A stretch of DNA of 64,000 nt, taken from NCBI RefSeq assembly GCF_030345795.1, contig NZ_JAUALB010000001.1, positions 5,324,001 through 5,388,000 of the forward strand. Direction: 5' to 3'. Both the position numbers and the translations under genes were made by a program. This DNA is from Micromonospora sp. WMMA1363 (GTDB taxonomy: Bacteria > Actinomycetota > Actinomycetes > Mycobacteriales > Micromonosporaceae). The notes beneath the pieces were generated by a model. It was not told the DNA's origin. It ran no database searches and was given only the letters and a program-made list of their open reading frames with translations. Below are positions 1 to 7,414 of this stretch, piece by piece. Numbering within the stretch: the stretch's first letter is position 1; the number at the start of each line of letters is the position of its first letter.

Positions 1-19
1 AAGTTCGTAGTATCGATGC

Positions 20-535
20 ATGGCGGACGTTGAGCAGCGGTTGGCCGCACTGGAGGTGCAGGTCGCCGCGTTGACCGAGCAGGTCGGCGTGGCGGCGCCG
101 GCTGCCGGCGCACCCGCACCCACACCAGCCGACGGAGCGTTGTGGGCACTCGACGGGCTCAAGCAGCGCCTGCCGGCGGACGGCAGCGGCGCGGTGCTCT
201 ACACCGGGACCGTCCACCTCGACGGCCAGCACTACGACTGGCAGGACGGGCTGCTCGTCGACGACGTGCTCACCGCCGACTGGACCGAGCTGGCCGCGAC
301 CCTGACCGCCCTGGCCAACCCGGTGCGGCTGCGACTGCTGCGCGAGGTGCTGGGTGGCCGGCACGGCACCAGCGAACTGGCCGAGATCGAAGGGCTGGGC
401 ACCACCGGTCAGCTTCACCACCACCTGCGTCAGCTCACCGCTGCCGGCTGGCTGCGCAGCACGGGGCGGGGCCGGCACACCGTGCCCGCCGGACGGGTCG
501 TCCCCCTGCTGGCCATCCTCACCGCCGCCCGCTGA
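20..535 (+). CDS. ArsR-type winged-helix transcriptional regulator
   Basis: This is a 171-residue DNA-binding protein. Residues 1-25 form a short amphipathic, heptad-like helix (LAALEVQVAALTEQV), followed by an Ala/Pro linker. Residues about 90-170 read as an ArsR-type winged helix: LANPVRLRLLREVL is the first helix and TTGQLHHHLRQLTAAGWL covers the recognition helix. There is no cysteine, so it is unlikely to be a thiol-based metal sensor. It lies 156 bp upstream of a serine hydrolase on the same strand and probably regulates it, which is an inference from position only. Only 19 bases precede the start, so an upstream start cannot be excluded. Confidence 0.8.
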   Translation: MADVEQRLAALEVQVAALTEQVGVAAPAAGAPAPTPADGALWALDGLKQRLPADGSGAVLYTGTVHLDGQHYDWQDGLLVDDVLTADWTELAATLTALANPVRLRLLREVLGGRHGTSELAEIEGLGTTGQLHHHLRQLTAAGWLRSTGRGRHTVPAGRVVPLLAILTAAR

Positions 536-691
536 CGGTGCAACCAGTCGGCCGACCCGGGCGGCGCTGCCCGCCGAACGACCTGTGCTGTCCCGGTCGC
601 CGAGCCCCGCGCTTGACGCACCCCGCCTCGCCGCTCCACACCCGATCCGTGCCATCGCACCCCTCGCGGTGCTGACTCGTCAGGAGCTCCC

Positions 692-1822
692 TTGCGCAAG
701 CCGATGATCATCGCCCTGGGCGTCGGGACTGTCGCGGCGGTCGCCGCCGCGGGACTGCTGCCCCGCGCACCGCGGCTGACCGCGCAGCAGACCGGCGATG
801 CCGATCTCGCCGCCGCCGCCCGACGCGCGGTGGGCGACCCCGAGGGGCATCGCGGCCTCGCCGTCGCCCTGGTGGAGAGCGGGCGTGTCCGCACCGCCGG
901 CCTGGGCGACCGCGACCCGGCGGGCGCGCCCGTCGAGGCGGGTACGCCGTTCGAGATCGGCTCCGTCACCAAGGCGCTCACCGGCATGCTGCTCGCCGAG
1001 CGGGCCGCCGCCGGGGCCGTCAACCCCGACGATCCGCTCGCCAGCGCGCTGCCCCGTGTCGCCGGCCCCACCCGCGAGGTGACCCTCGCCGAGTTGGCCA
1101 GCCATCGCTCCGGGCTGCCCCGGCTGGCGCTGTCGGTGCCCGAGATCGCGCGGATCTCGTGGGCCAACCTCATCGCCGGCAACCCGTACGCCCGCTGGGA
1201 CGCCGAGCGGCTGGTGGCCGCGGCGAACGAGGAGGCGCCCGGCGAGGGACGCGGGCAGGTGTCGTACTCCAACGTGGGCATGGCGTTGCTCGGGCAGGCG
1301 TTGGCCGCGCAAGCCGGCACCGACTACCCGCACCTGCTGGACCAGCAGGTGCTCCGGCCACTCGGCATGACGCACACGATGATCGCCGGGGAAGGCCTGC
1401 CGCCGGACCGGGCGGTCGGCTCCAAAGCCGGCGGTCGGCTCGCCGACCCCTGGGTGAGCGGCGGGTACGCGCCCGCCGGCGTCGGCGTCTGGTCGACCGC
1501 GGACAACCTGGCCCGCCTGATCGCGGCGATGCTCGCCGGCACCGCGCCCGGCGCCGACGCCGCCACGCCCCGCTTCACCAAGGACGAACGTGATCGCGTC
1601 GGGTACGGCTGGTTCACCACCCGCCACGGCGACCGGGAGGTCGTGTGGCACAACGGCGGCACCGGCGGGTTCCGGGCTTACGTGGGGTTCGAACGGGCCA
1701 CCGGGCGGGGCGTGGTGGTGCTCGGCAACACCGACCGTGCCGTCGACGGCATCGGGCTGCGGCTGCTCGGCGTATCCGAGGTGGAACCGATGGCGACGGC
1801 CAGGCGTTTCCGGTTTGGGTGA
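692..1822 (+). CDS. Serine hydrolase, beta-lactamase/class C PBP fold
   Basis: A 376-residue enzyme of the S12 (beta-lactamase, penicillin-binding protein class C) family. It has an N-terminal signal or anchor segment (residues 5-22). The catalytic SxxK motif is S91-V-T-K94, the second motif is Y193-S-N195 and the third is the H321-N-G-G stretch. The likely reaction is hydrolysis of an amide or ester, either cell-wall peptide or small substrate; the exact substrate is unknown. The start is TTG, set by AGGAG at 682-686. Hydrophobic sequence that would make a typical C-terminal membrane domain continues in another frame right after the stop, so this reading frame may be truncated by a frameshift. 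Confidence 0.85.
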   Translation: MRKPMIIALGVGTVAAVAAAGLLPRAPRLTAQQTGDADLAAAARRAVGDPEGHRGLAVALVESGRVRTAGLGDRDPAGAPVEAGTPFEIGSVTKALTGMLLAERAAAGAVNPDDPLASALPRVAGPTREVTLAELASHRSGLPRLALSVPEIARISWANLIAGNPYARWDAERLVAAANEEAPGEGRGQVSYSNVGMALLGQALAAQAGTDYPHLLDQQVLRPLGMTHTMIAGEGLPPDRAVGSKAGGRLADPWVSGGYAPAGVGVWSTADNLARLIAAMLAGTAPGADAATPRFTKDERDRVGYGWFTTRHGDREVVWHNGGTGGFRAYVGFERATGRGVVVLGNTDRAVDGIGLRLLGVSEVEPMATARRFRFG

Positions 1823-2017
1823 GGATCGGGATCGCCCTCGTGTTCCCCGTGCTCGGCGGGCTCGGTCCGCTGCGGACGCTACGCCGCCCCCCCCGGGGGG
1901 ACCGGCTGACCCTGGTGCCGGCCGCCGTGTGGACGCTGCTCTACCCCGCGCTCGCCCACCGGCTGGGGGACTGGTCCACCGTCCCCGGCTGGCTCTGGCC
2001 GCTCGGCATGGTTCGAG
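1819..2017 (+). pseudogene. Out-of-frame C-terminal membrane domain of the serine hydrolase
   Basis: In frame 1, directly after the hydrolase frame closes, the sequence encodes two hydrophobic segments (VRIGIALVFPVLGGLGPL and LTLVPAAVWTLLYPALAHRL) and ends near VPGWLWPLGM. Related actinobacterial serine hydrolases often carry such membrane segments at their C-terminus (family knowledge from memory), so this is probably the displaced end of the gene at 692-1822. Alternatively GTG at 1819 overlaps the hydrolase stop as GTGA and could start a translationally coupled small membrane protein. The frame has no stop and runs into the next gene. The run C8-G6 at about 1887-1900 could add sequencing uncertainty. 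Confidence 0.5.
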
Positions 2018-2118
2018 CAAGCCGGATTGAACTTTCCGGCGGCGGTCGCCGTACCTACGACCGAGGATGTGGTGCGGCGCGTCTGCCGCTCCGCTACCGG
2101 AGCTGCGGGAGGCCTACG

Positions 2119-2634
2119 GTGCGAGTTGGTGAGCAGTCGACGGATCCCATCGATCAGGTACTGGGCGAGGTACCGGTCCCGGTGCCGCTGACCCCCGAGG
2201 ATGTCCGGCTCGCGGTCCGGGCGGTCGTCGTGCACACGGCGGAGGAGTGGCCCTCGGGGCCGCTGTGCCGCAACGACGGTGCGACCTACCCGTGCCGGTT
2301 GCACCGCTGGGGTCGACGGGTGCTGTTGACCCACGGCCTCAACGAGCGGCAGATCGACGCGTTGGTGCGGCACGGCAACCCGTTCGTGCACGTGCCGTTC
2401 CCGTTCACCGTGAACGGACCCGCGCCGGCGCGACACGCGGCTCCGGTGGCGGCGCGCTCCGCCGGCACCGCGCCGCCCCGAACGGCAGCCGCCGCGCCGG
2501 CGCGTCCCGGGTACCCGGTTCGTGGCCAGGCGGCTGCCCGGGTGGTCGGGCCGGGCGCGCGGCCCGGGGTGCGGCCGGCCGGTCCGGGCCGTTCCACCCC
2601 GGCCACGGCGCCCCGTTGGCCCAGGGCGAGCTGA
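2119..2634 (+). CDS. Conserved hypothetical protein
   Basis: The frame from GTG 2119 gives 171 residues; GGGAGG at 2107-2112 supports this start, although the open frame extends further upstream. Residues about 25-100 look like a folded core with PSGPLCRNDGATYPCRLHRW, two cysteines eight residues apart (C60 and C68), and an acidic/basic helix (GLNERQIDALVRHGNPF). The last 65 residues are an Ala/Pro/Arg-rich low-complexity tail and may be disordered. I do not recognise the family. A weak TTGAAC (2027-2032) and TACCTA (2052-2057) pair could be its promoter. It stands alone between the hydrolase remnant and the caspase-like gene. Confidence 0.6.
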   Translation: MRVGEQSTDPIDQVLGEVPVPVPLTPEDVRLAVRAVVVHTAEEWPSGPLCRNDGATYPCRLHRWGRRVLLTHGLNERQIDALVRHGNPFVHVPFPFTVNGPAPARHAAPVAARSAGTAPPRTAAAAPARPGYPVRGQAAARVVGPGARPGVRPAGPGRSTPATAPRWPRAS

Positions 2635-2723
2635 GCGGAGGTACGCCCGCGACGCTCGGCGCACGACGTCGGCCCGGCCAGGGGTCTCCCCAGCCCGGGC
2701 CGGGCCGGCGTCGCTGTCCTGTG

Positions 2724-2774
2724 CCATGGTCGGGAATCCCTGCGACTGGCCATGGTCGGGTAGCCCCTGCGACC
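2724..2774 (+). repeat. Imperfect tandem repeat, two copies of about 26 bp
   Basis: Two adjacent copies begin with CCATGGTCGGG and continue with a CCCTGCGAC block. Copy one is 2724-2749 and copy two is 2750-2774. They lie in the 280-bp gap upstream of the caspase-like gene, about 140 bp before its start. The function is unknown; they could be an operator pair or a chance duplication. Confidence 0.6.
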
Positions 2775-2914
2775 GCGCGAATCGCCCGAACGGGTTGGCA
2801 AGCACAGGAATGCGGCAACGGTTGTGCAACCTCATGTCCCGCCACGCCACGGCCGATATGTCCGGGGGGCACGGAGCCCGGTAACGTCAGCGCCGCCGGC
2901 GAGGGAGGTGGGGC

Positions 2915-3565
2915 GTGGCGCGGGGCGGTGTCTTCTGCGTCGAGGGTCAGTGGCACCGCGACCTCAACGAGCGCGGATCCGTCCTCCCCACCCTGGAACT
3001 GCTGGAACGGCTCGGGAAGATCAGGTTCATCCACAAGGACGCGGCGACCCGGGACGAACTGTTCTACTTCGTCGACCGCTGGCTGCTCAGGCAGTACGCC
3101 GACTACCGCGTGGGGTTCTTCGCCATGCACGGGGAACCGAGCCGGCTCTGCCTGACCGACTGGGAGTCGGTGGCACTCGCCGACGTGGCCGAGCTGATGG
3201 CCGGCCGCTGCGAGGGCCGGCGGCTCTATTTCGGCAGCTGTTCCGTGCTGCGCGCCTCCGATGCCGTCCTCCGCGACTTCCTGAACACCACCGGAGCGGC
3301 TCTGATCTGCGGTTTCACCCGGGAGGTCGACTGGGTTGAGTCGGCCGCGTTCGAAACCGTTCTCCTTGACGTGCTCGCCAACGGGCAGCGGCACAACGCC
3401 GCGGAACTACGGATGGGCTCGGCGCACTGGGCGCCGCTCGCGGCGTACCTCGGCTTCCGGGTGATCTACGCCAGTGGCCGCGCGTGGCGACCTCCCGCCC
3501 GGCCCCGCGTCCCCGCCCAGTCCGCCCCGCCGCGTGGTCGCTCGACGGTGCCGCCCGAGCACTGA
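2915..3565 (+). CDS. Small stand-alone caspase-like (CHAT-type) protein, DUF6642-like
   Basis: A 216-residue protein starting at GTG 2915, preceded by GGGAGG-like sequence. I see a pattern typical of caspase-fold peptidases: a hydrophobic strand ending in His-Gly (FFAMHGEPS, H72-G73) and, 36 residues later, a strand ending in a cysteine (RLYFGSCSVL, C109). A further strand (ALICGFTREVDWVES) follows, as in CHAT proteins where a Gly-rich strand follows the catalytic Cys. I recall an actinobacterial family of unknown function, DUF6642, with this look, but I cannot search it. There is no signal peptide or membrane segment. The C-terminal 30 residues are Pro/Arg-rich. Protease activity is an inference; the partner and substrate are unknown. 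Confidence 0.6.
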   Translation: MARGGVFCVEGQWHRDLNERGSVLPTLELLERLGKIRFIHKDAATRDELFYFVDRWLLRQYADYRVGFFAMHGEPSRLCLTDWESVALADVAELMAGRCEGRRLYFGSCSVLRASDAVLRDFLNTTGAALICGFTREVDWVESAAFETVLLDVLANGQRHNAAELRMGSAHWAPLAAYLGFRVIYASGRAWRPPARPRVPAQSAPPRGRSTVPPEH

Positions 3566-3633
3566 TCCGGGTGACCGTCGGCTCGTGGTGTCCGATCGTC
3601 ACCGGCGACGTCCCCGACCGCCGCTCCGACTGA

Positions 3634-4275
3634 TCAGTACGCGACCGCGAACCGGGCGTTCTCGTGGTGCGGGTTCTCGATCTCGTCCACCACCGCCACC
3701 GCCAGGTCCTCGTAGCTGAGGACCGAGCGGCCCTCGTGGTCGATGACCGGCCGGTCGCCGCCGGTCCGGTAGCGCCCAGTGCGCTCGCCGGGATGGAACT
3801 CCAGCGGCGGCGGTGACACATACGTCCAGGTCACCCCGTCGGCCGCGGAGCGGTAGTAGTCCAGCGCGTCGGCCTGTCCCAATGCCGAGTCGCGGTACTC
3901 GTCGGGAAAGTCCGGCTCATCCAGATAGCGGGTGCCCTTCGGGGTCAACAAGGTCGACCCGCCGCCGATGTGGATGACTCTCGGGGCGTCCGGCGTCCCG
4001 CGCAGCGCCCCGACCACGGTCCGCGCCGCGTCGAGCCAGAGTTCGCGCTCGCCGCCGCCGATGGCCACCACCAGCGCGTCCGCTTCCGCCGCCAGCGCCC
4101 GGACACTGCGCTCGCTGGTGGCGTCCCCGGTGACGACCTGAACCCCCGCCGGGAAGTACGACGTGGCCTCCGGCCGGCGTACCGCGGCGGTGACCCGGTG
4201 CCCTCGGTCGAAGGCCTCGGTGGTGATCCGGGAGCCTGCGGTCCCGCCCGCCCCGAACACGACGACGCTACTCAT
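3634..4275 (-). CDS. NAD(P)-binding oxidoreductase, atypical SDR
   Basis: A 213-residue Rossmann-fold protein. It begins MSSVVVFGAGGTAGSRIT, with GxGGxxG for dinucleotide binding, and continues with AVRRPEA and VTGDAT, as in NmrA/YwnB-like atypical short-chain dehydrogenases. The pyrophosphate and cofactor regions are clear, but there is no classical YxxxK catalytic pair in the usual place, so it may act as a flavin or NADPH-dependent reductase or as a redox sensor. ATG 4275 is chosen over an upstream in-frame ATG at 4293 because GGGAGG lies just before it and homologues start at the first beta strand. No operon partner is seen. Confidence 0.8.
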   Translation of the reverse strand: MSSVVVFGAGGTAGSRITTEAFDRGHRVTAAVRRPEATSYFPAGVQVVTGDATSERSVRALAAEADALVVAIGGGERELWLDAARTVVGALRGTPDAPRVIHIGGGSTLLTPKGTRYLDEPDFPDEYRDSALGQADALDYYRSAADGVTWTYVSPPPLEFHPGERTGRYRTGGDRPVIDHEGRSVLSYEDLAVAVVDEIENPHHENARFAVAY

Positions 4276-4566
4276 ACGCTGACCGCCTCCCACCGTCCCT
4301 GGCCTACCGGACGCCGCCCAGCCCAGGCTATTGAGTGGTCACGTCGGGCGTCGGCGGAACGGCGATCTCGCCGGCGGCCCGGGGTTGTCACCGGCGGCCG
4401 GGGCGCACCGGTGCGGGTGCTCGTCGATCCGCGTCAGGCGTGCCGGGGTCGACGCCGGGTTGGTCCGGATCGATGGCGCGGGCGCCGCTCGTGCCGGCGA
4501 ACCTACCCGCCGGTATGCCGGCACCGGAAGTCCCGGATCGTCGGTCCCCCGGCCTACCCTGGACGG

Positions 4567-5160
4567 ATGCCGGAGCTGACCGAGGGGACCACGTTCCGCG
4601 ACGAGGACTGGTACGGCGAGGAGATCATCGACCGGCGCTTCGTCGACTGTGAGTTCCACCGGGTCGACCTGACCGAGGCGCTTACCCGGGGCGCGGTCTT
4701 CACCGGGTGCACGTTCGGCAATGTCAGCTTCAACGCCTCCCGGCACGTCGACTCGGCGTTCACCCGGTGCGTGTTCCGTCGCTGCAACCTCTTCGAGGCC
4801 GAGTTCACCGGCTGCAAGCTGGTCGGCAGCACCTTCACCGAATGCGATCTGCGGCCGCTGGTCGTCGACGGCGGGGACTGGTCGTTCGTCGCGCTACCCG
4901 GTGCCGACCTGCGCGGGGTGCGGGTCACCGCCCTCCGCATGCGGGAGGCCGACCTGACCGGGGCCGACCTGACCGGCGCCACCGTGACCGGAGTGGACCT
5001 TTCCGGGGCGTCCCTGCACGGCGTCCGTCTGGTCCGCGCCGACCTACGCGGCAGCGACCTCACCGCGCTCGACCCGACGCGGGTCGAGCGGACGGGGGCG
5101 ATTCTCGACGTCGAACAGGCGATGGTGATCGCCCAGACGCTCGGGTTTGAGCTCGGCTGA
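4567..5160 (+). CDS. Pentapeptide-repeat protein
   Basis: A 197-residue protein made almost entirely of pentapeptide repeats A(D/N)LXX, visible as DLTEALTRGAVFTGCTF, NLFEAEFTGCKLVGSTF and ADLTGADLTGATVTGVDL. These form a right-handed quadrilateral beta helix. Some members (Qnr, MfpA) mimic DNA and protect gyrase from quinolones, but most have unknown roles and nothing here indicates gyrase. The frame is open far upstream; ATG 4567 is chosen because the repeats and the usual N-terminal sequence start there. The C-terminal helix (DVEQAMVIAQTLGFEL) is the common capping end of this family. Confidence 0.88.
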   Translation: MPELTEGTTFRDEDWYGEEIIDRRFVDCEFHRVDLTEALTRGAVFTGCTFGNVSFNASRHVDSAFTRCVFRRCNLFEAEFTGCKLVGSTFTECDLRPLVVDGGDWSFVALPGADLRGVRVTALRMREADLTGADLTGATVTGVDLSGASLHGVRLVRADLRGSDLTALDPTRVERTGAILDVEQAMVIAQTLGFELG

Positions 5161-5364
5161 CTGGGCCGCCCGCGGTGATGGTCGTTCCGGCCCGCCGCCG
5201 ACTTTCTGCGGAGCCTGCGAGAACACCACCATCGCGTAACACGACGAACACATAGGACGGATGTGGGGTGGCGGAAAGTCCGATCTGATGCAAACGTGTA
5301 CGACGCCCGTCGGCGTAACGTTTCGCCTGACGTGAGCGCTGGGTCCGTGGAGAGTGGAGGGTCG

Positions 5365-6288
5365 GTGTCGGAGGAAGACCACACGCGGACAACGGCCCAG
5401 GGGCCCCGCCATGGCCGGTACTCCGACGCCCGCCACCGGCCGACCGCGTTGCGGCAGACCCGCACCGCCCTGCGTCGGCTTGCCCGCGACCGAAAGCGCC
5501 GACGCTGGGCGGTCGAGGGGATCACCGTGCTCGCCTGCCTGGTCGCCCTCGTCTCGTACCTGAGCTCAGGCTCCGGACCGGCGCCGGGGGAGCCGGTCGA
5601 CGACGGCGTTCCGGCGGGGGTGAGGCGACCGAGCATCATCCCCGGGGCTCAGGACCCGCGGGACAGTCAGGCCTCACCTGGGCTGCGTCCCCGACAACGC
5701 CCGGCGAGCCCGTCGCCCACGCCGACCACCCCGCCGCCCGCCCCGCCGCCGCTCACCCTGACCCTCGGCGAGGTGCCGGCGGGAGTGGATCTGACCGTCG
5801 TGGGTGCTCGGGACTGGATGCACTTCGGACTGCGTGGTGGCGACTCGACGGTGCGCAAGCGTCTCGGCTCCGGTGAGATCCGCGATGAGGGCGGCAGGGG
5901 CCGCCGCGGGGCCTGGGACGGCAATCAGGAGATCTTCCGATGGCGCGACGGTGTGCCGGTCACGTCGGCCGACGGGACGTCGCACGGGGTCTACATCTGC
6001 GGCGCCGACAAGGGCTTCGCTCTCGCTGTGGCGGGCAATGGCCAACTGCGGACCGTCCACGTCTACGCCGGCATCTGGATGGCCCGGGGTCGCTTCGAGG
6101 CCCGACTCTCCAGCGGCGGCCCGACCCACATCCTGCGGCTGGAGGACCCGCACACCAGCCGGTCCGCCGATTTCACGGTCCGTTTCCACGCGCCGGACGG
6201 GGTTCGGCTCGTGATGACCTGGACCGCGGAGCGCACCTTCACCGACGATTGCGCCGGCGTCAACCTCCAGGCGGTGGCGCTGCAGTGA
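5365..6288 (+). CDS. Single-pass membrane protein with extracellular beta-sandwich domain
   Basis: A 307-residue protein starting at GTG 5365 behind GGAGG (5356-5360). A basic cytoplasmic N-terminus (about 50 residues, many Arg) is followed by one membrane segment (WAVEGITVLACLVALVSYLS), a Pro/Ser-rich linker (PASPSPTPTTPPPAPPP) and a C-terminal domain of about 170 residues. This domain resembles the beta-sandwich often appended to secreted actinobacterial carbohydrate-active enzymes: DWMHFGLRGG near its start and LRTVHVYAGIWMARGRFEARL in the middle. The domain probably binds a glycan or protein outside the cell. There is no catalytic motif. The assignment is by pattern only. Confidence 0.65.
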   Translation: MSEEDHTRTTAQGPRHGRYSDARHRPTALRQTRTALRRLARDRKRRRWAVEGITVLACLVALVSYLSSGSGPAPGEPVDDGVPAGVRRPSIIPGAQDPRDSQASPGLRPRQRPASPSPTPTTPPPAPPPLTLTLGEVPAGVDLTVVGARDWMHFGLRGGDSTVRKRLGSGEIRDEGGRGRRGAWDGNQEIFRWRDGVPVTSADGTSHGVYICGADKGFALAVAGNGQLRTVHVYAGIWMARGRFEARLSSGGPTHILRLEDPHTSRSADFTVRFHAPDGVRLVMTWTAERTFTDDCAGVNLQAVALQ

Positions 6289-6385
6289 GCCGGGCCGCTT
6301 CTGGCCGGGGCCCGCTTCCCGGCAGGCCGAGGCCGACCGGGGTAGCGTGGTGCTGGAGCATCGACCACTGAGGATGGGAGAACCG

Positions 6386-6823
6386 ATGGCGGGTGGCGAT
6401 CAGGTGCTGGACAGTCCCACGGGCTGGGTGGCCGACCACGTCCGGCGGTACGTCGCGACCGACGGAGCTGAGGGGCACGAGTGGCGGCGCGGCGTCTTCA
6501 CCCTGCTGCTGACCACGCGGGGGCGGCGCAGTGGCACCTTGCGTCGTACCGCCCTCATCTACGGCCGGGAGGGCGACGCGTTCCTGGTGGTGGCCTCGCA
6601 GGGCGGCGCCCCGAGGCACCCCGCCTGGTATCTCAACCTGCTCGAGGATCCGCTGGTGGAGGTGCAGGTCGGTCCGGATCGCCTCACCGCTCGGGCACGC
6701 ACCGCCACGGCGGAGGAGAAACCTCGGATGTGGTCCACGATGGCGGCGATCTGGCCGGCCTACGACGACTACCAGGCGAGGACCGATCGGGAGATCCCGC
6801 TGGTGGTGCTGGAACGGGCCTGA
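6386..6823 (+). CDS. F420-type (deazaflavin-dependent) nitroreductase family protein
   Basis: A 145-residue protein of the Ddn/FDOR-A type. The core shows TLLLTTRGRRSGTLRRTAL, the GRxSG-type segment that binds the coenzyme F420 phosphate, followed by FLVVASQGGAPRHPAWYLNL and a central beta-barrel. Family members transfer hydride from F420H2 to quinones, nitro compounds or other substrates and usually sit at the membrane face. The substrate here is unknown. ATG 6386 follows GGGAG (6376-6380); an in-frame GTG-type start upstream is less likely. Presence of this family implies that the organism makes F420. Confidence 0.88.
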   Translation: MAGGDQVLDSPTGWVADHVRRYVATDGAEGHEWRRGVFTLLLTTRGRRSGTLRRTALIYGREGDAFLVVASQGGAPRHPAWYLNLLEDPLVEVQVGPDRLTARARTATAEEKPRMWSTMAAIWPAYDDYQARTDREIPLVVLERA

Positions 6824-7125
6824 CCCCGACTCGGCCCGTGCGGCCGTGCGACGCCGTCTCGGCCCGATGGGCCGGGACCGGGCGGGGCCCGGAAGACCGA
6901 TCAGCAGCGCCTAGCGCAGGCGCCACTGGCGGATGAGCTGATTGGCCGGATTTCATCCGATCGGGTACGGGCCGACGGCCTGGTTGACGGCGGGCCGGAC
7001 AGGGGGCACCGTTGGCGGTGAGGGGCCCGGTCGTGGGCCCGAGCTGTGACGGCGACGTTCCCTGTCGCCCCGACCCGCCCGTCGGTGGCCGGTCGCGAAT
7101 CCCAGGACCCACGAGGAGTTCCGCC
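6824..7125. other. Intergenic stretch of 302 bp
   Basis: This stretch is very GC-rich at its left end, with short self-complementary blocks such as CGGCCCGATGGGCCG that could stop transcription after the nitroreductase. The right part holds the ribosome-binding site GAGGAG (7113-7118) for the next gene. I see no convincing promoter, RNA gene or coding frame. Confidence 0.5.
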
Positions 7126-7407
7126 ATGCTCACCATGACCGACAACGCCGTGCTGGTAATCCGAGACCTCGCCACCCAGCAGGACGTCGCGGAGGACGGT
7201 GGTGTGCGGATCGCCGCCGGCCCGGAGGCGGGCTCACTCACCGTCGAACTGGTCGCGCAGCCGATCGACGGCGATCAGGTGGTCGACAACCAGGGTGCCC
7301 GGATCTTCCTCGACTCGGACGCGGCTGAACTGCTCGGGGACGCTTCCGTGGACGCCACCGTCGACGACGAGGGCATCGTGCAGTTCGGCTTCACCGAGAA
7401 GCCGTGA
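7126..7407 (+). CDS. HesB/IscA-like small protein lacking the metal-binding cysteines
   Basis: A 93-residue protein starting at ATG 7126 behind GAGGAG. The order of strands (LVIRDLATQ, GGVRIAAGPEAGSLTVELV, DQVVDNQGARIFLDSDAAELL, IVQFGFTE) follows A-type Fe-S carrier proteins (HesB/IscA), in which the core holds three conserved cysteines. This protein has no cysteine at all, so it cannot ligate a cluster in the usual way. Actinobacterial genomes often annotate such proteins as Fe-S assembly or adhesin-like proteins. The real role is unknown. It is monocistronic and converges on the beta-protein gene with a 7-bp gap. Confidence 0.75.
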   Translation: MLTMTDNAVLVIRDLATQQDVAEDGGVRIAAGPEAGSLTVELVAQPIDGDQVVDNQGARIFLDSDAAELLGDASVDATVDDEGIVQFGFTEKP

Positions 7408-7414
7408 CCGTGGC

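Noticed and set aside
430..2020. Long minus-strand open frames overlapping the serine hydrolase
   Set aside because: Their composition is Arg/Pro/Ala-rich without any domain; they are shadows of the GC-rich plus-strand gene.
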